Origin: VRUE01 sp963697695
Lineage (GTDB): Bacteria > Actinomycetota > Thermoleophilia > Solirubrobacterales > 70-9
Length of the DNA stretch: 64,000 nucleotides
Direction: 5' to 3'
NCBI GenBank assembly: GCA_963697695.1
Contig: OY969094.1
Location: forward strand, 1,426,001 to 1,490,000
Shown: in pieces, positions 43,005 to 52,746 of the stretch
Numbering within the stretch: position 1 is the stretch's first letter
Layout of the letters: every line of letters begins with the position of its first letter
Program-made: the position numbers and the translations under genes
The notes under the pieces: model-generated
Database searches by the model: none
What the model saw: only the letters and a program-made list of their open reading frames with translations
What the model was told of the DNA's origin: nothing

Positions 43005-44132
43005 ATGTCAGCTACCCGCCGCACAGTCCTCTGCACCCTCGCTGCCGCCGTCCTGGGGTTGCTGCTTCTCGCCCCCGTCGCCGGCGCAGCGGTCTCCTGG
43101 GTGGTCAAGGGGCGCGGCTTCGGTCATGGGGTCGGGATGAGCCAGTACGGCGCCTACGGCCTCGCCAGGCACGGCGAGAGCCATCAAGCGATCCTCGCCC
43201 ACTATTACTCCGGCACGACCATCGGCCAGTTGAGCGGACCGCAGATCGTCCGCGTCCTGCTCGACGTCGAGGGCGGCGACGTCGGCTTCAGCGGCGCCAC
43301 CAGCGCCTGCGGAATCGCGCTCGAACCGGGTCGCGAATACGAGGCTCGTTGGGCCGGCTCGGGTGTGAAGCTGCGCAGCTCCGCCGGCAAAGCGCTGGCC
43401 AACTGCGGCCGCAAGCTGCGCGCAGCAGGTGCCGGGCGAATCGAGATCGCCGGGGTCGGCGCCTACCGCGGTGCGCTCGAGGTCGTACCGACCGACAGCG
43501 ACACGGGCTCGCTCAACGTCATCAACGCCGTACCGGTCGACCAGTACCTGAAGGGGGTCATCCCCAACGAGTCGCCGGCATCATGGCCACAGGCCGCCCT
43601 GCGCGCGCAGGCGATCGCCGCGCGCTCATACGCGCTCACCGTCCAGGTCGACGGCAACGGCTTCGACCTCTACGACACGGTCTCGAGCCAGGTCTACGAG
43701 GGCATCGCCAGCGAGGAGGAGGCCACCAACGAAGCGGCGACCGCGACCAAGGGGCAGGTCGTCATGTACGGGGGGAAAATCGCCGAGACCTACTTCTCAG
43801 CCTGCTCGGGCGGCCACACCGAGAGCGTCGAGGACGTCTTCTTCGGCCCCCCGGTCCCGTACCTGGTCGGCGTCCCCGACCCCTACGACTACTACTGCCC
43901 GCTGCACACCTGGACCCTGCGCTTCACGGGTGCGGAGATCAGCCGCAAGCTCTCCGGCTACCTCGAGGGGCAGCTGCAGCAGGTCGCAATCGTCCAGCGC
44001 GGCGTCTCGCCGCGCATCGTCTGGGCCCGCCTCGTCGGCAGCGGCGGCACGACCAAAATCCGCGGCGACCAGCTCGCCTCTGCCCTCGGCGCCTACGACC
44101 GCTGGATGACCTTTCGCAAGGTCGGCGGCTGA
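43005..44132 (+). CDS. SpoIID/LytB domain secreted protein
   Basis: 375 residues with a signal peptide (cleavage about 29). The SpoIID core V-D-Q-Y-L-K-G-V-I-P-N-E-S-P-A-S-W and A-L-R-A-Q-A-I-A-A-R-S-Y-A-L lies around 175-215, and G-G-H-T-E-S near 270. An N-terminal G-R-G-F-G-H-G-V-G-M-S-Q-Y-G-A-Y-G repeats the motif seen at the end of this family. SpoIID is a peptidoglycan lytic transglycosylase in spore formers; in non-spore-forming actinobacteria the proteins are cell-wall associated. The active-site Glu is present in P-N-E-S. Confidence 0.87.
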   Translation: MSATRRTVLCTLAAAVLGLLLLAPVAGAAVSWVVKGRGFGHGVGMSQYGAYGLARHGESHQAILAHYYSGTTIGQLSGPQIVRVLLDVEGGDVGFSGATSACGIALEPGREYEARWAGSGVKLRSSAGKALANCGRKLRAAGAGRIEIAGVGAYRGALEVVPTDSDTGSLNVINAVPVDQYLKGVIPNESPASWPQAALRAQAIAARSYALTVQVDGNGFDLYDTVSSQVYEGIASEEEATNEAATATKGQVVMYGGKIAETYFSACSGGHTESVEDVFFGPPVPYLVGVPDPYDYYCPLHTWTLRFTGAEISRKLSGYLEGQLQQVAIVQRGVSPRIVWARLVGSGGTTKIRGDQLASALGAYDRWMTFRKVGG

Positions 44133-44133
44133 C

Positions 44134-45138
44134 TCAGCCGTCGGGATAGGGCTGGATCGGGATGCCGTGGTCGGTCTCGCGCATGCCGAGCTCGTAGGCG
44201 CCGCCTCCTGCGAGGTTAAGAGTGCGGGGCGGCTGGGCGGGGCGTTCGATCATCAGCTCGAGGTCGGCGACGGAGCAGTTGACGGTGTTGTGCTCGGGGC
44301 CCTTGGGGTCGGCGTAGACCCAGCCGACGAAGTCCTTGCGCGGGGCCGAGACGCGGCCGCGGACGACGACGTCCTTGCCCGGCAGGACGAAGGAGCAGGC
44401 CTCCGGCGACTCTTCGACCGAAGCCGAGCGGATCTTGCCGAAGCCGCCGAGCCGGTGGGCCTCGCCTTCCAGCATCAGCATCCCGGAAGGGAGCCAGGGG
44501 GTGACCCGCGAGCCGAGCTTGATCCTGGCGGCGCCGGCGTCGAAGTAGGTGTCGGGGGTGTCGGCGAAGCCGGTACCCTCGAGCCAGACCCAGCGCTCGG
44601 CGTGCTCGGTGCCCCAGTTGTGGCCGATCATTCCCGGCCAGGCGGCAAGCTCGACGGGTTGGGCGCCGTCAATCTCGAGCCGTCCGTCGAAGGTCGCGTT
44701 CGGGTAGGGAGCGACGAACTTGGTCCGCGGCACCGGCGCCGAGTAGAGCCAGTCGGCCGGCAGGTACTTGCAGGGCTCCTCGTCGCCGCCGAAGCTGAAA
44801 TCCCAGGAGGCCTTCAGGGCATCGGTCTCGATCCTGCCCGTCGCCTTGCCCGGTCCGATCTCAGCTCCCTCGACCCGAATCCAGGAACCCGCCGGGACCG
44901 AGAGCCCGGTCGCGGGCACGGTCACCTTGGTCGCCCGCGGACCCTCCGCCTCGCGATCGAAGAGGCAGAACCAGATCGAGCCCTTCGGCTCGGCGCCCGG
45001 CCGCTTGTGAACCGTGTGGCGGATCCAGATCCCCTGGCCACCCCCCGGCCTGCAGGCCTTGACGTAGAAGCTCTCGTAGTGGCCCGCCTTGGCGGCGACC
45101 CCCGGAAACCTCGGCCCTTGATCCATTGACGCGAACAT
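44134..45138 (-). CDS. Lipocalin-like (AttH/CrtC-type) protein of unknown function
   Basis: 334 residues, no signal peptide. The chain is beta-rich and Trp-rich with R-P-G-G-G-Q-G-I-W-I-R, A-W-P-G-M-I-G-H-N-W-G-T-E-H-A-E-R-W-V-W and repeated G-R-I/G-R-L strands, as in the two-lipocalin fold of AttH and carotenoid-hydratase-like proteins. The H-N-W-G segment is the most conserved-looking piece. Ligand or reaction unknown. ATG 45126 is an alternative start. Confidence 0.65.
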   Translation of the reverse strand: MFASMDQGPRFPGVAAKAGHYESFYVKACRPGGGQGIWIRHTVHKRPGAEPKGSIWFCLFDREAEGPRATKVTVPATGLSVPAGSWIRVEGAEIGPGKATGRIETDALKASWDFSFGGDEEPCKYLPADWLYSAPVPRTKFVAPYPNATFDGRLEIDGAQPVELAAWPGMIGHNWGTEHAERWVWLEGTGFADTPDTYFDAGAARIKLGSRVTPWLPSGMLMLEGEAHRLGGFGKIRSASVEESPEACSFVLPGKDVVVRGRVSAPRKDFVGWVYADPKGPEHNTVNCSVADLELMIERPAQPPRTLNLAGGGAYELGMRETDHGIPIQPYPDG

Positions 45139-45258
45139 TAGAGCCCGAAAACCAAGCAGGTCGGGGGACGCAGGGAAGGATGGTGAGGGGAGCGCACTTT
45201 CGGTGCGTGACCCGATCCAGCCGACCGAGGACCTCGAGATGCGCCGGTTTGCAGGGCT

Positions 45259-46331
<1,073 letters not shown>

Positions 46332-46335
<4 letters not shown>

Positions 46336-46829
46336 AGCGAGAGCGGCACGATCAGGCCCAGGACGACGCCGAGCATGGCGCCGGCGAGGACGTCGGACGG
46401 ATAGTGCATTCCCAGGTAAGGACGGCCGAGCGAAAGCGCCAGGGCGAGGAGGAAGGCGAGCGTCCCCACCCCGGCGTCGACCCGCGTCATCGCCGTGGCG
46501 ACGGCGAAGGACGAGCTGGCGTGGGCGGAGGGGAAGCTGAGCGAGCTGGGGGCGCCGCCCAGCGGCGGCAGCCCCTCCAGGACCGGCCGCGGCCGTTTCA
46601 CGATCAGCTTCAGCACGTAGTTGAGCGTGATCGCCACTGGCGCCAGGATCGCGCAGATCAGCCAGGCCTCGCGGTTGGCGGAATCGAGCAGCGTCAGCGC
46701 GACGCCGAGCCCGATCCAGATCGCGCCGTTGTTGCCCGACTTGCCGAGCAGCCTCATCGCGCGCTCCAGTCCGGGCGTGTGGCCCTTGGTGCGCATCGCC
46801 CTGAGCAGCTGTCGGTCGAGACCCGGCAT
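46332..46829 (-). CDS. PAP2-family membrane phosphatase
   Basis: 165 residues with about five hydrophobic segments. The three PAP2 motifs are K-R-P-R-P, P-S-A-H-A-S-S-S and G-R-P-Y-L-G-M-H-Y-P-S-D-V, including the catalytic His pair and Arg. Likely dephosphorylates undecaprenyl pyrophosphate or phosphatidic acid on the outer face of the membrane. First gene of a two-gene operon with ychF. Confidence 0.88.
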
Positions 46830-46854
46830 CGGCGGAGCAGGATAATCCGCTTCG

Positions 46855-47820
46855 ATGCAGTCGGTCCCCGGCTATACCCACCACCCCGGCCACCACTGCG
46901 GCTCGACGGCGCTACGCAACCTGCTCGGCTTCCACGGCGTCGCCAATCTGAGCGAGGAGATGGCCTTCGGGCTTGGCGCCGGCGCCTGCTTCTATTACGT
47001 GGCGCTGGAGGATGCCTCGCCGACGCGCTGGTTCAACGGCCGCACAGCGCGATTGGAGGAGAACTTCAGTGAGCTGACAGGCGGGGTTCTCCAACTGCGT
47101 ACCTTCGACCAGGGGGACGACGGTGCCTGGAACGCGGCCCGCACCGAGGTCGACACCGGTAACCCGGTCCTTCTCCTCACCGATCTCTATTACCTGGACC
47201 ATTACGGCAACTCAGCCCACTTCCCCGGCCACGCCGTCGTCCTCGCCGGCTACGACGAGGAGGTCGCCTATCTCTCCGACACCGGCTTCGAGGAGCTGCA
47301 GACGACCCGCCTCGAGAACCTCGACCGGGCACGCCACAGCAGCCACCCTGCCTACCCGCTCGCCGGCCACATGTTCACCGCCACCGGCTCGGTCACACAG
47401 GAGCAGCTGCACGCGGCGATCCCAGCCGCGATCGAGCGAGCGGCGACGGCGATGGTCGAGCCGGAGTTCCGCAACTTCTCCGGCCTCGACGCCGTACGCC
47501 GTCTCGCCGAGGAGGCCGGCAGCTGGCCCGAGGTGGCGGAGGACTGGCAATGGTGCGCCCGTTTCGGCTACCAGGTGATCGAGCGCCGCGGCACCGGCGG
47601 CGGTGCCTTCCGCCTCATGTACTCGCGCTTCCTCGAGGAGGCCGGCCGGCCCGAGGCAACGCTCGCAGCCGATGCAGCCGCGCGCTGGACCGACCTCGCC
47701 ACCGCCTTCCACGCGGCAAGCGAGAGCAACGACCCCGACCCCGTGCTCTGGGGCGAGGTCGACACCGCTGCCCGCCGGGTGTCTGGAGCCGAGGAGCTGC
47801 TCTGGACCTCACTCGCCTGA
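46855..47820 (+). CDS. BtrH-like (DUF4872-type) protein
   Basis: 321 residues. H-H-C-G-S-T-A-L-R-N-L-L (Cys15) and F-P-G-H-A-V-V-L-A-G-Y-D (His126) are the two ends of a papain-like C39-type core, as in the BtrH N-terminal domain. BtrH transfers an acyl group from a carrier protein to an aminoglycoside, with Cys as nucleophile. The C-terminal 150 residues are helical (E-R-A-A-T-A-M..., A-A-R-W-T-D-L-A). No biosynthetic cluster surrounds it, so acyltransferase or peptidase activity on an unknown target is likely. It starts 25 bases from the divergent PAP2 gene. Confidence 0.75.
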   Translation: MQSVPGYTHHPGHHCGSTALRNLLGFHGVANLSEEMAFGLGAGACFYYVALEDASPTRWFNGRTARLEENFSELTGGVLQLRTFDQGDDGAWNAARTEVDTGNPVLLLTDLYYLDHYGNSAHFPGHAVVLAGYDEEVAYLSDTGFEELQTTRLENLDRARHSSHPAYPLAGHMFTATGSVTQEQLHAAIPAAIERAATAMVEPEFRNFSGLDAVRRLAEEAGSWPEVAEDWQWCARFGYQVIERRGTGGGAFRLMYSRFLEEAGRPEATLAADAAARWTDLATAFHAASESNDPDPVLWGEVDTAARRVSGAEELLWTSLA

Positions 47821-47824
47821 GCGG

Positions 47825-48598
47825 ATGGCGGAGGGCGACACGATCCTGCGGGCTGCCCGGCGGATCGAAGAGGCGATCGGGGGACAGCGGATCGGTGCCG
47901 AGGCACCCAGTCCGCGCGGGCGTGCGGCGGGAATCGAGCGGCTCGACGGGAGCGAGCTCTATGGGGTGGAGACGCACGGCAAGCATCTCCTCCTGCGCTT
48001 CGGCGATCTGACCCTGCACAGCCACCTGGGGATGAGTGGCTCCTGGCACGTCTACCGGCAGGGGGAACGCTGGCGCAAGCCGAGGAGATCGGCATGGGCG
48101 GTGCTGAGAGGAGACACCTCGGAGGCAGTTCAGTTCGGCGGCCCGACCCTGAGGGTCCTTCCGGCCGCCGCTGCGCGAAGGGACCCGCAGCTGGCGCGCC
48201 TCGGCCCCGACATCCTCGCCGCCGACTTCGATCCAGGGATCGTCGCCCGCTCGCTGCGCTCGGGCAGCGATCTCGCTCTCGGCGATGCCCTGCTCGACCA
48301 GACCCTGGTCGCCGGCATCGGCAACATCTTCAAGAGCGAGGCCTGCTTCGCCGCCAGGCTCGATCCCTGGCAGCCGGTCACCGGCCTCACGGACGAGCAA
48401 CTCGAAAGCGTCCTCCGCGCTGCTCACGAGCTGATGCGAGACGCCGTCGACCGCGGCCGCCAGGCCCGGGCCGTCTACCGCCGCGCCGGCCGACCATGCC
48501 GCGCCTGTGGCACCCCGATCCGCTCCCGCACCCAGGGCGATGCCAATCGCACCACCCACTGGTGCCCGCGCTGCCAGCCGGGACCTGCCTCGGGCTAG
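47825..48598 (+). CDS. Fpg/Nei-family DNA glycosylase with Ala instead of the catalytic Pro2
   Basis: 257 residues, complete. The start Met-Ala-Glu-Gly-Asp-Thr is that of actinobacterial Nei-type enzymes except for Ala2 (codon GCG) where the invariant Pro2 acts as Schiff-base nucleophile. Glu3 and Lys53 (H-G-K-H) are kept. The helix-two-turn-helix D-Q-T-L-V-A-G-I-G-N-I-F-K-S-E and the zinc finger C-x2-C ... C-x2-C at the C-terminus are intact. It may lack lyase activity, act as glycosylase only, or bind damage without cleavage. Stop of the upstream gene is four bases away; probably co-transcribed. Confidence 0.88.
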   Translation: MAEGDTILRAARRIEEAIGGQRIGAEAPSPRGRAAGIERLDGSELYGVETHGKHLLLRFGDLTLHSHLGMSGSWHVYRQGERWRKPRRSAWAVLRGDTSEAVQFGGPTLRVLPAAAARRDPQLARLGPDILAADFDPGIVARSLRSGSDLALGDALLDQTLVAGIGNIFKSEACFAARLDPWQPVTGLTDEQLESVLRAAHELMRDAVDRGRQARAVYRRAGRPCRACGTPIRSRTQGDANRTTHWCPRCQPGPASG

Positions 48599-48635
48599 AC
48601 GGTTGCTCCATGCAGCGCACGGGTAGCCAGACCGC

Positions 48636-48881
48636 ATGCCCTTTTGGATCGCCCGGCGGGCGCTACCTGCGGTGTGGAGACGAGTTCCTTGGAAGATGGT
48701 CTGGGCCGTCTCGGTCTGGCTCGCCGAGAAGGGACGAGAGCGAGTCAGAGACAACCTGACCGAGAAGGAACAGCAGGAGCTCCTGCGGCTCGTGAAGAAG
48801 TCGAAGGGGCGCCCCAGCTCCCTCCCCCAGCGAGACAGGACGCGGCTGAAGAACATCGCCGGCAAGGCGATCCGCGGCTAG
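48636..48881 (+). CDS. Small basic protein of unknown function
   Basis: 81 residues. Residues 1-30 are amphipathic with Trp/Arg (possible membrane association), and 31-81 are highly basic and helical (E-K-E-Q-Q-E-L-L-R-L-V-K-K-S-K-G-R). Similar small ORFs of unknown role are common in actinobacteria. An internal ATG at 48696 is an alternative start. No ribosome site is obvious. Confidence 0.55.
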   Translation: MPFWIARRALPAVWRRVPWKMVWAVSVWLAEKGRERVRDNLTEKEQQELLRLVKKSKGRPSSLPQRDRTRLKNIAGKAIRG

Positions 48882-49077
48882 TGCCCGCGGACAATCCCCC
48901 TTCTTAACAAACGATCCTGGAACGAGGGCTTCTTGCTGCTTCATGGACCTATGCAGGGATTTTCTCTGCAGCTCAGTCTGGACCTAATCTCGAGGCTCGC
49001 TGAGACTTTAGAAATTAGGATAAATTTGGACGAATATTGGGTAGTCTGGCCTTCTCGTGAATGTCCTGAGGAGCCAA

Positions 49078-50208
49078 ATGGGAGCGGGCCGGATTGCTCT
49101 TACGACCGCCTGGGCCTCGCTGGCGCTCGCCGCTCCGGCAGCCGCTCAGGCCGACAGTGCCCTGCCGGTCCCGGCTCCCTCTGCCGAAAGCTCTGCAACC
49201 GCGCCGGCCGAACCGGCGCAGGCGCCTGTCGTCGCAGCAGCCACCCACACCGTGGAAACGGTGAATCCTGCGGGCGCCGTCGAAACCGTCAGGGCCGCCG
49301 TCTCGAGTAAGCCGCCCACTCCCCCGCCGCCGCCACCGCACGAGGACTCGGCGCCCACAGAGCCGACCCGAACAAGCACCACGACGAACGCGACCCGGTC
49401 GGCCCCTTCATCGCATCCGGCGCAGCAGATTTCGGGGTTGGTCGAAGAGGTGAGGACCGGCTCTTCGGGTCTGGTCGAGGAGGTCCAGCGGACAGCCTCG
49501 AGGACGGTGGCGCCGGCGATCGAGCGGACAACTCAGATGACCGAGACCGACGCGCTCGTTCGGTCTACAGAAGAGACCCTTCGCCACCTGCCTCTCGGTG
49601 GCGAGCAGGTCGCGAAAACGGTCGGCTCGCTTTCGACCTCGCTGTCGAAAGCGACGGCACCGGTCCGCGAAACTCTCGCCGGCCCCTTGGACTCGCTCGT
49701 CGATCCGACGACCGCCGCCCTGCTTCCTCCCGGCGGCCAGGCCGTCGAAGCGTCTCCGTCCAGCGCCTTCGCCTCACTCAACTTGACCGCCGGCGCCGAG
49801 CCGGCCTCCTCATACCCCACGCTCGGCTCGCTGGGCAACCCCTCGATCGCGAGCTGGCTGGAGCCCAACATCCTCGCGCTCACCGAGCTGCAGCTCTTGA
49901 CATCTGCCGATCACGATGGACCGGGGAGCGAACAACCCCTGACACCCGGCCGCTCCCCGGTCGGCGAATTCGTCGCTGTTGCAGATGACCTCCAGACTCC
50001 TGGGCCACTGAACGCGCCCATGCCCACTCCTGAATCTGAATCGCCAGGAGCAGCGGCACCCGCTTCGGGTGGCTCCTTCTTCGTCCCCCTCGCCGCGCTG
50101 CTCGCGTTGCTCGCGCTGGCGGCGCCGGCGACTCGGCGCAGGCTGAGCGAGGTGCCGGGCTTCCCGGCACCGACCCCGTTCGTCTGCGCGCTCGAGCGGC
50201 CTGGCTAG
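49078..50208 (+). CDS. Secreted low-complexity protein with C-terminal membrane anchor
   Basis: 376 residues. GAGGAG four bases before the ATG fixes the start. Signal peptide cleaves near A-A-Q-A (24). The mature chain is Ala/Pro/Ser/Thr-rich with a Pro run near 85, helical V-E-E-V repeats (L-V-E-E-V-R-T / L-V-E-E-V-Q-R-T) around 120-140, and a C-terminal hydrophobic helix followed by R-R-R. This is the design of a wall-spanning surface protein. An AT-rich promoter-like stretch (about 49005-49050) precedes it. No family recognised. Confidence 0.7.
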   Translation: MGAGRIALTTAWASLALAAPAAAQADSALPVPAPSAESSATAPAEPAQAPVVAAATHTVETVNPAGAVETVRAAVSSKPPTPPPPPPHEDSAPTEPTRTSTTTNATRSAPSSHPAQQISGLVEEVRTGSSGLVEEVQRTASRTVAPAIERTTQMTETDALVRSTEETLRHLPLGGEQVAKTVGSLSTSLSKATAPVRETLAGPLDSLVDPTTAALLPPGGQAVEASPSSAFASLNLTAGAEPASSYPTLGSLGNPSIASWLEPNILALTELQLLTSADHDGPGSEQPLTPGRSPVGEFVAVADDLQTPGPLNAPMPTPESESPGAAAPASGGSFFVPLAALLALLALAAPATRRRLSEVPGFPAPTPFVCALERPG

Positions 50209-50289
50209 GTCCCAGCGGACCAAACCAGGGCTACGCCGGGAGCCCCCGACCCCCCGGCGGACTTCAACTCGAGAGAAAGGGAACTCACT

Positions 50290-51843
50290 ATGAGAGGTTC
50301 CAAGGCTGTAATCGCAGCCGTGGTCGCTCTGGCGATAGGAGCGGCGCCTGCCGCCGCCTCCGCGCCGCTGCCGGTGCCGCTGCCTTCGGGGCAGAGCAAC
50401 AGCAGCAACGTGACCCAGGGCGATCCCAGCGCCACCGGAGGCAGTGCTACTGCAACCGGAGGCGACGGTGGCGAAGCGAACACCGGCAACACCCAGACCG
50501 GGAACGGCAACGCGATTGCCATTTCGGTCGGCGGCGACGCCAACGCCAACGGCGGCGACACCACGGCGACCAGTGGCGACGCAACTGGGGGCGATGGCGG
50601 TAACGCCTACGCCGACGGCGGCGACGCCGATGCGTCGAACGGAGCGCTGGTCACGCAGTCCAACGAGTCGAGTGGCTCGAAGGGCGGTTCCGGCTCGCAG
50701 AGCAACGAGTCGAACGTCGACCAGGGCAGCCCCGAGGCCACCGGCGGTAACGCCGATGCCACGGGCGGTAATGGCGGTAGCGCCAATACCGGCAACACGC
50801 AGATAGGCAACGGCAACGCCTACGCCAAGACAGAGCCACAGGACCAGAAGGAGAGCAAGTCCTGCGGTTGCAGTCACAAAGGCGGCAGCCACCACAGTGA
50901 CAACGACGCCAACGCCGACGGTGGCGACACCACGGCGACCAGCGGCGACGCGACCGGAGGCGATGGCGGTAACGCCGATGCCGAGGGTGGCGATGCCGAT
51001 GCGTCGAACGGTGCGCTGGTAAAGCAGTCGAACGAGTCGTCGGGTCACGGCTCCAGCCATTCCCCTCACGGGGAGTGCGGCTGCAAGGGGAACTCGAAGC
51101 ACGATTCGAGCTCTTCACAGAGCAACAAGTCGGATGTCACCCAGGGCAGCCCGAAGGCATACGGCGGTAACGCCGATGCGACGGGCGGCAACGGTGGCAA
51201 TGCCAACACCGGCAACACCCAGATCGGGAACGGCAACGCGATTGCGATCTCGATCCTCGGCGATGCCAACGCCAACGGTGGCGACACCACGGCGACCAGC
51301 GGCGACGCGACCGGAGGCGATGGCGGTAACGCCGATGCCGAGGGTGGCGATGCCGGCGCCTGGAATGGCGCGCTGGTGAAGCAGAGCAACGAGTCGTCGG
51401 GACATGGCTCCAGCCATCCCTCCCGCGACGGTTGCGGCTGCAAGGGTCACCCCTCGAAGCACGATTCGAGCTCCTCGCAGAGCAACGAGTCGAACGTCGA
51501 CCAGGGTGATCCCCAGGCCACCGGCGGCAACGCCGATGCCTACGGAGGACATGGCGGAGACGCCAACTCCGGCAACACCCAGAAGCACAACGGCAACGCC
51601 GAGGCCAGGACCGAGCCACAGGACCAGAAGCAGAAGCAACATAAGTCCTGCGGCTGCGATCACGGCAAGAGCGGAGGCCACAACGACGCCGACGCCAACG
51701 GTGGCGACACCACGGCGACCAGCGGCGACGCGACCGGAGGCGATGGCGGTAACGCCGATGCCGACGGCGGCGACGCCTACGCGTCGAACCTCGCCAAGGT
51801 GTTCCAGTCCAACGGAAGTTGGCTGGGCAAATCAACAGGGTGA
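50290..51843 (+). CDS. Secreted Gly/Asn/Asp repeat protein with Cys-Gly-Cys/His inserts
   Basis: 517 residues: signal peptide (1-24) and four long repeats. Each unit begins Q-S-N-x-S-x-V-x-Q-G, runs through G-G-N-A-D-A-x-G-G and N-T-G-N-T-Q-x-G-N-G-N-A, and ends D-T-T-A-T-S-G-D-A-T-G-G-D-G-G-N-A. The regular six- to eight-residue spacing of Gly/Asn/Ala suggests a beta-solenoid or curlin-like fibre. Four inserts carry C-G-C with nearby His (S-C-G-C-S-H, E-C-G-C-K-G, G-C-G-C-K-G-H, S-C-G-C-D-H), a possible metal site or crosslink. The protein ends without anchor or sorting signal. Follows the anchored protein at 49078 by 81 bases. Confidence 0.75.
   Translation: MRGSKAVIAAVVALAIGAAPAAASAPLPVPLPSGQSNSSNVTQGDPSATGGSATATGGDGGEANTGNTQTGNGNAIAISVGGDANANGGDTTATSGDATGGDGGNAYADGGDADASNGALVTQSNESSGSKGGSGSQSNESNVDQGSPEATGGNADATGGNGGSANTGNTQIGNGNAYAKTEPQDQKESKSCGCSHKGGSHHSDNDANADGGDTTATSGDATGGDGGNADAEGGDADASNGALVKQSNESSGHGSSHSPHGECGCKGNSKHDSSSSQSNKSDVTQGSPKAYGGNADATGGNGGNANTGNTQIGNGNAIAISILGDANANGGDTTATSGDATGGDGGNADAEGGDAGAWNGALVKQSNESSGHGSSHPSRDGCGCKGHPSKHDSSSSQSNESNVDQGDPQATGGNADAYGGHGGDANSGNTQKHNGNAEARTEPQDQKQKQHKSCGCDHGKSGGHNDADANGGDTTATSGDATGGDGGNADADGGDAYASNLAKVFQSNGSWLGKSTG
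50392..51831 (+). repeat. Four tandem repeats inside the Gly/Asn/Asp-rich gene
   Basis: Unit boundaries at the recurring CAG-AGC-AAC codons: 50392-50697, 50698-51117, 51118-51477 and 51478-51831. The last 90 bases of each unit, encoding D-T-T-A-T-S-G-D-A-T-G-G-D-G-G-N-A, are nearly identical at the DNA level, which points to recent duplication or gene conversion. Unit lengths differ because of the Cys/His inserts. Confidence 0.85.
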
Positions 51844-51844
51844 G

Positions 51845-51906
51845 CGAAGGCTGAGAGGCCTTCGGTAGAAGGAATCGGTCCCGGCGGCACCACGCCGCCG
51901 GGACCG
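51845..51906. terminator. Two hairpins between convergent genes
   Basis: A 7-bp hairpin (51845-51851 with 51858-51864) is followed by a 13-bp perfect stem (51876-51888 with 51894-51906, five-base loop). Placed between the stops of the repeat protein and the methyltransferase. No clear T-run. Confidence 0.6.
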
Positions 51907-51907
51907 C

Positions 51908-52519
51908 TCAGCTCGAAGACAGCCGCGCGAAGTAAGCGAACCAGTTGCCGGAGTGCTCCTCCCAGGCCAGGCCGGCTTCGCTCGCCTGGTTCTTGAGTGA
52001 GGCCTGGGTGGTGAAGTGCGGATCGCCGAATAGCTCGCCGACCACGAGGCGGCCATCTGGCTTGAGCACCCGGCGGATCTGGTGCAGGGCGGCGAGAGGG
52101 TCCGGGATCTCGCCGAGGACGGCGGTGAGGACGACAGCGTCCATCGACGCGTCCTCATAAGGGAGAGCGGTGGCGTCGCCCTGGGTGGGAGCGACGTTGG
52201 CGAGCCCGCGTTCCGCGGCGCGACCCGTGGTGTGGTCGAGGAACTCCTGCTGTAGATCGAAGATCTCGATCGTGCCCTCCGGACCGACCCACTCGGCCAT
52301 ATCGAGGGTGTAATAGCCGGTGCCCGGGCCGATCTCGAGCACTCGCTCGCCCGCCTGCGGGCGCAGAACCGAGCGCAGCCGCTCACGGGTGACGATCGGG
52401 TGCGGCGCTTCGACCCAGAAGCGCTGGCCGTAGGGGCAGGCCGACGGGTTCTTGCGCCACCAGAGCGCCGCGCCCAGCGTCGCCAGAGCCGCGGCGCCGA
52501 GCAGGGTGCGGGGCCGCAT
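51908..52519 (-). CDS. Membrane-anchored class I SAM-dependent methyltransferase
   Basis: 203 residues. A short N-terminal hydrophobic helix (L-L-G-A-A-A-L-A-T-L-G-A-A-L-W-W) precedes the Rossmann methyltransferase fold: V-L-E-I-G-P-G-T-G-Y-Y (motif I near 60), G-D-A-T-A-L-P-Y and L-K-P-D-G-R-L. Substrate unknown; the anchor suggests a membrane lipid or quinone. ATG shares one base with the stop of the upstream gene (TGATG). Confidence 0.83.
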   Translation of the reverse strand: MRPRTLLGAAALATLGAALWWRKNPSACPYGQRFWVEAPHPIVTRERLRSVLRPQAGERVLEIGPGTGYYTLDMAEWVGPEGTIEIFDLQQEFLDHTTGRAAERGLANVAPTQGDATALPYEDASMDAVVLTAVLGEIPDPLAALHQIRRVLKPDGRLVVGELFGDPHFTTQASLKNQASEAGLAWEEHSGNWFAYFARLSSS

Positions 52520-52746
52520 CAGTCTTTGCGGTCTTGCGAAAAGCCGACCCGGTGCTCGCCCGAGTCGATGCGCAGGAAGGCGACCTTGCCGAGGTAGACG
52601 GCGAGGATGCCGTCCTCGGTCTTCACGTCGTGCCAGCCGCCCTTCTCGAGCTGCTTGCGCAAGTCCTTCAGCTCGTCGTCGGTGAGCCGCACCGAGACCA
52701 CCTGGCCGCCCTCGAAGCCGATCTCCACACGCTGTGCAACAGCCAT
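52519..52746 (-). CDS. Small conserved-looking protein, unknown function
   Basis: 75 residues, compact alpha/beta with V-E-I-G-F-E-G-G-Q-V-V-S-V-R-L-T-D-D-E-L and G-K-V-A-F-L-R-I-D. Overlaps both neighbours by one base (TGATG on each side), so it is translated in series with the epimerase and the methyltransferase. No family recognised. Confidence 0.7.
   Translation of the reverse strand: MAVAQRVEIGFEGGQVVSVRLTDDELKDLRKQLEKGGWHDVKTEDGILAVYLGKVAFLRIDSGEHRVGFSQDRKD

Noticed and set aside
50392..51831. Possible CRISPR-like or intergenic repeat array
   Set aside because: The repeats are in frame, 306-420 bases long and continuous with coding sequence; they are protein repeats.
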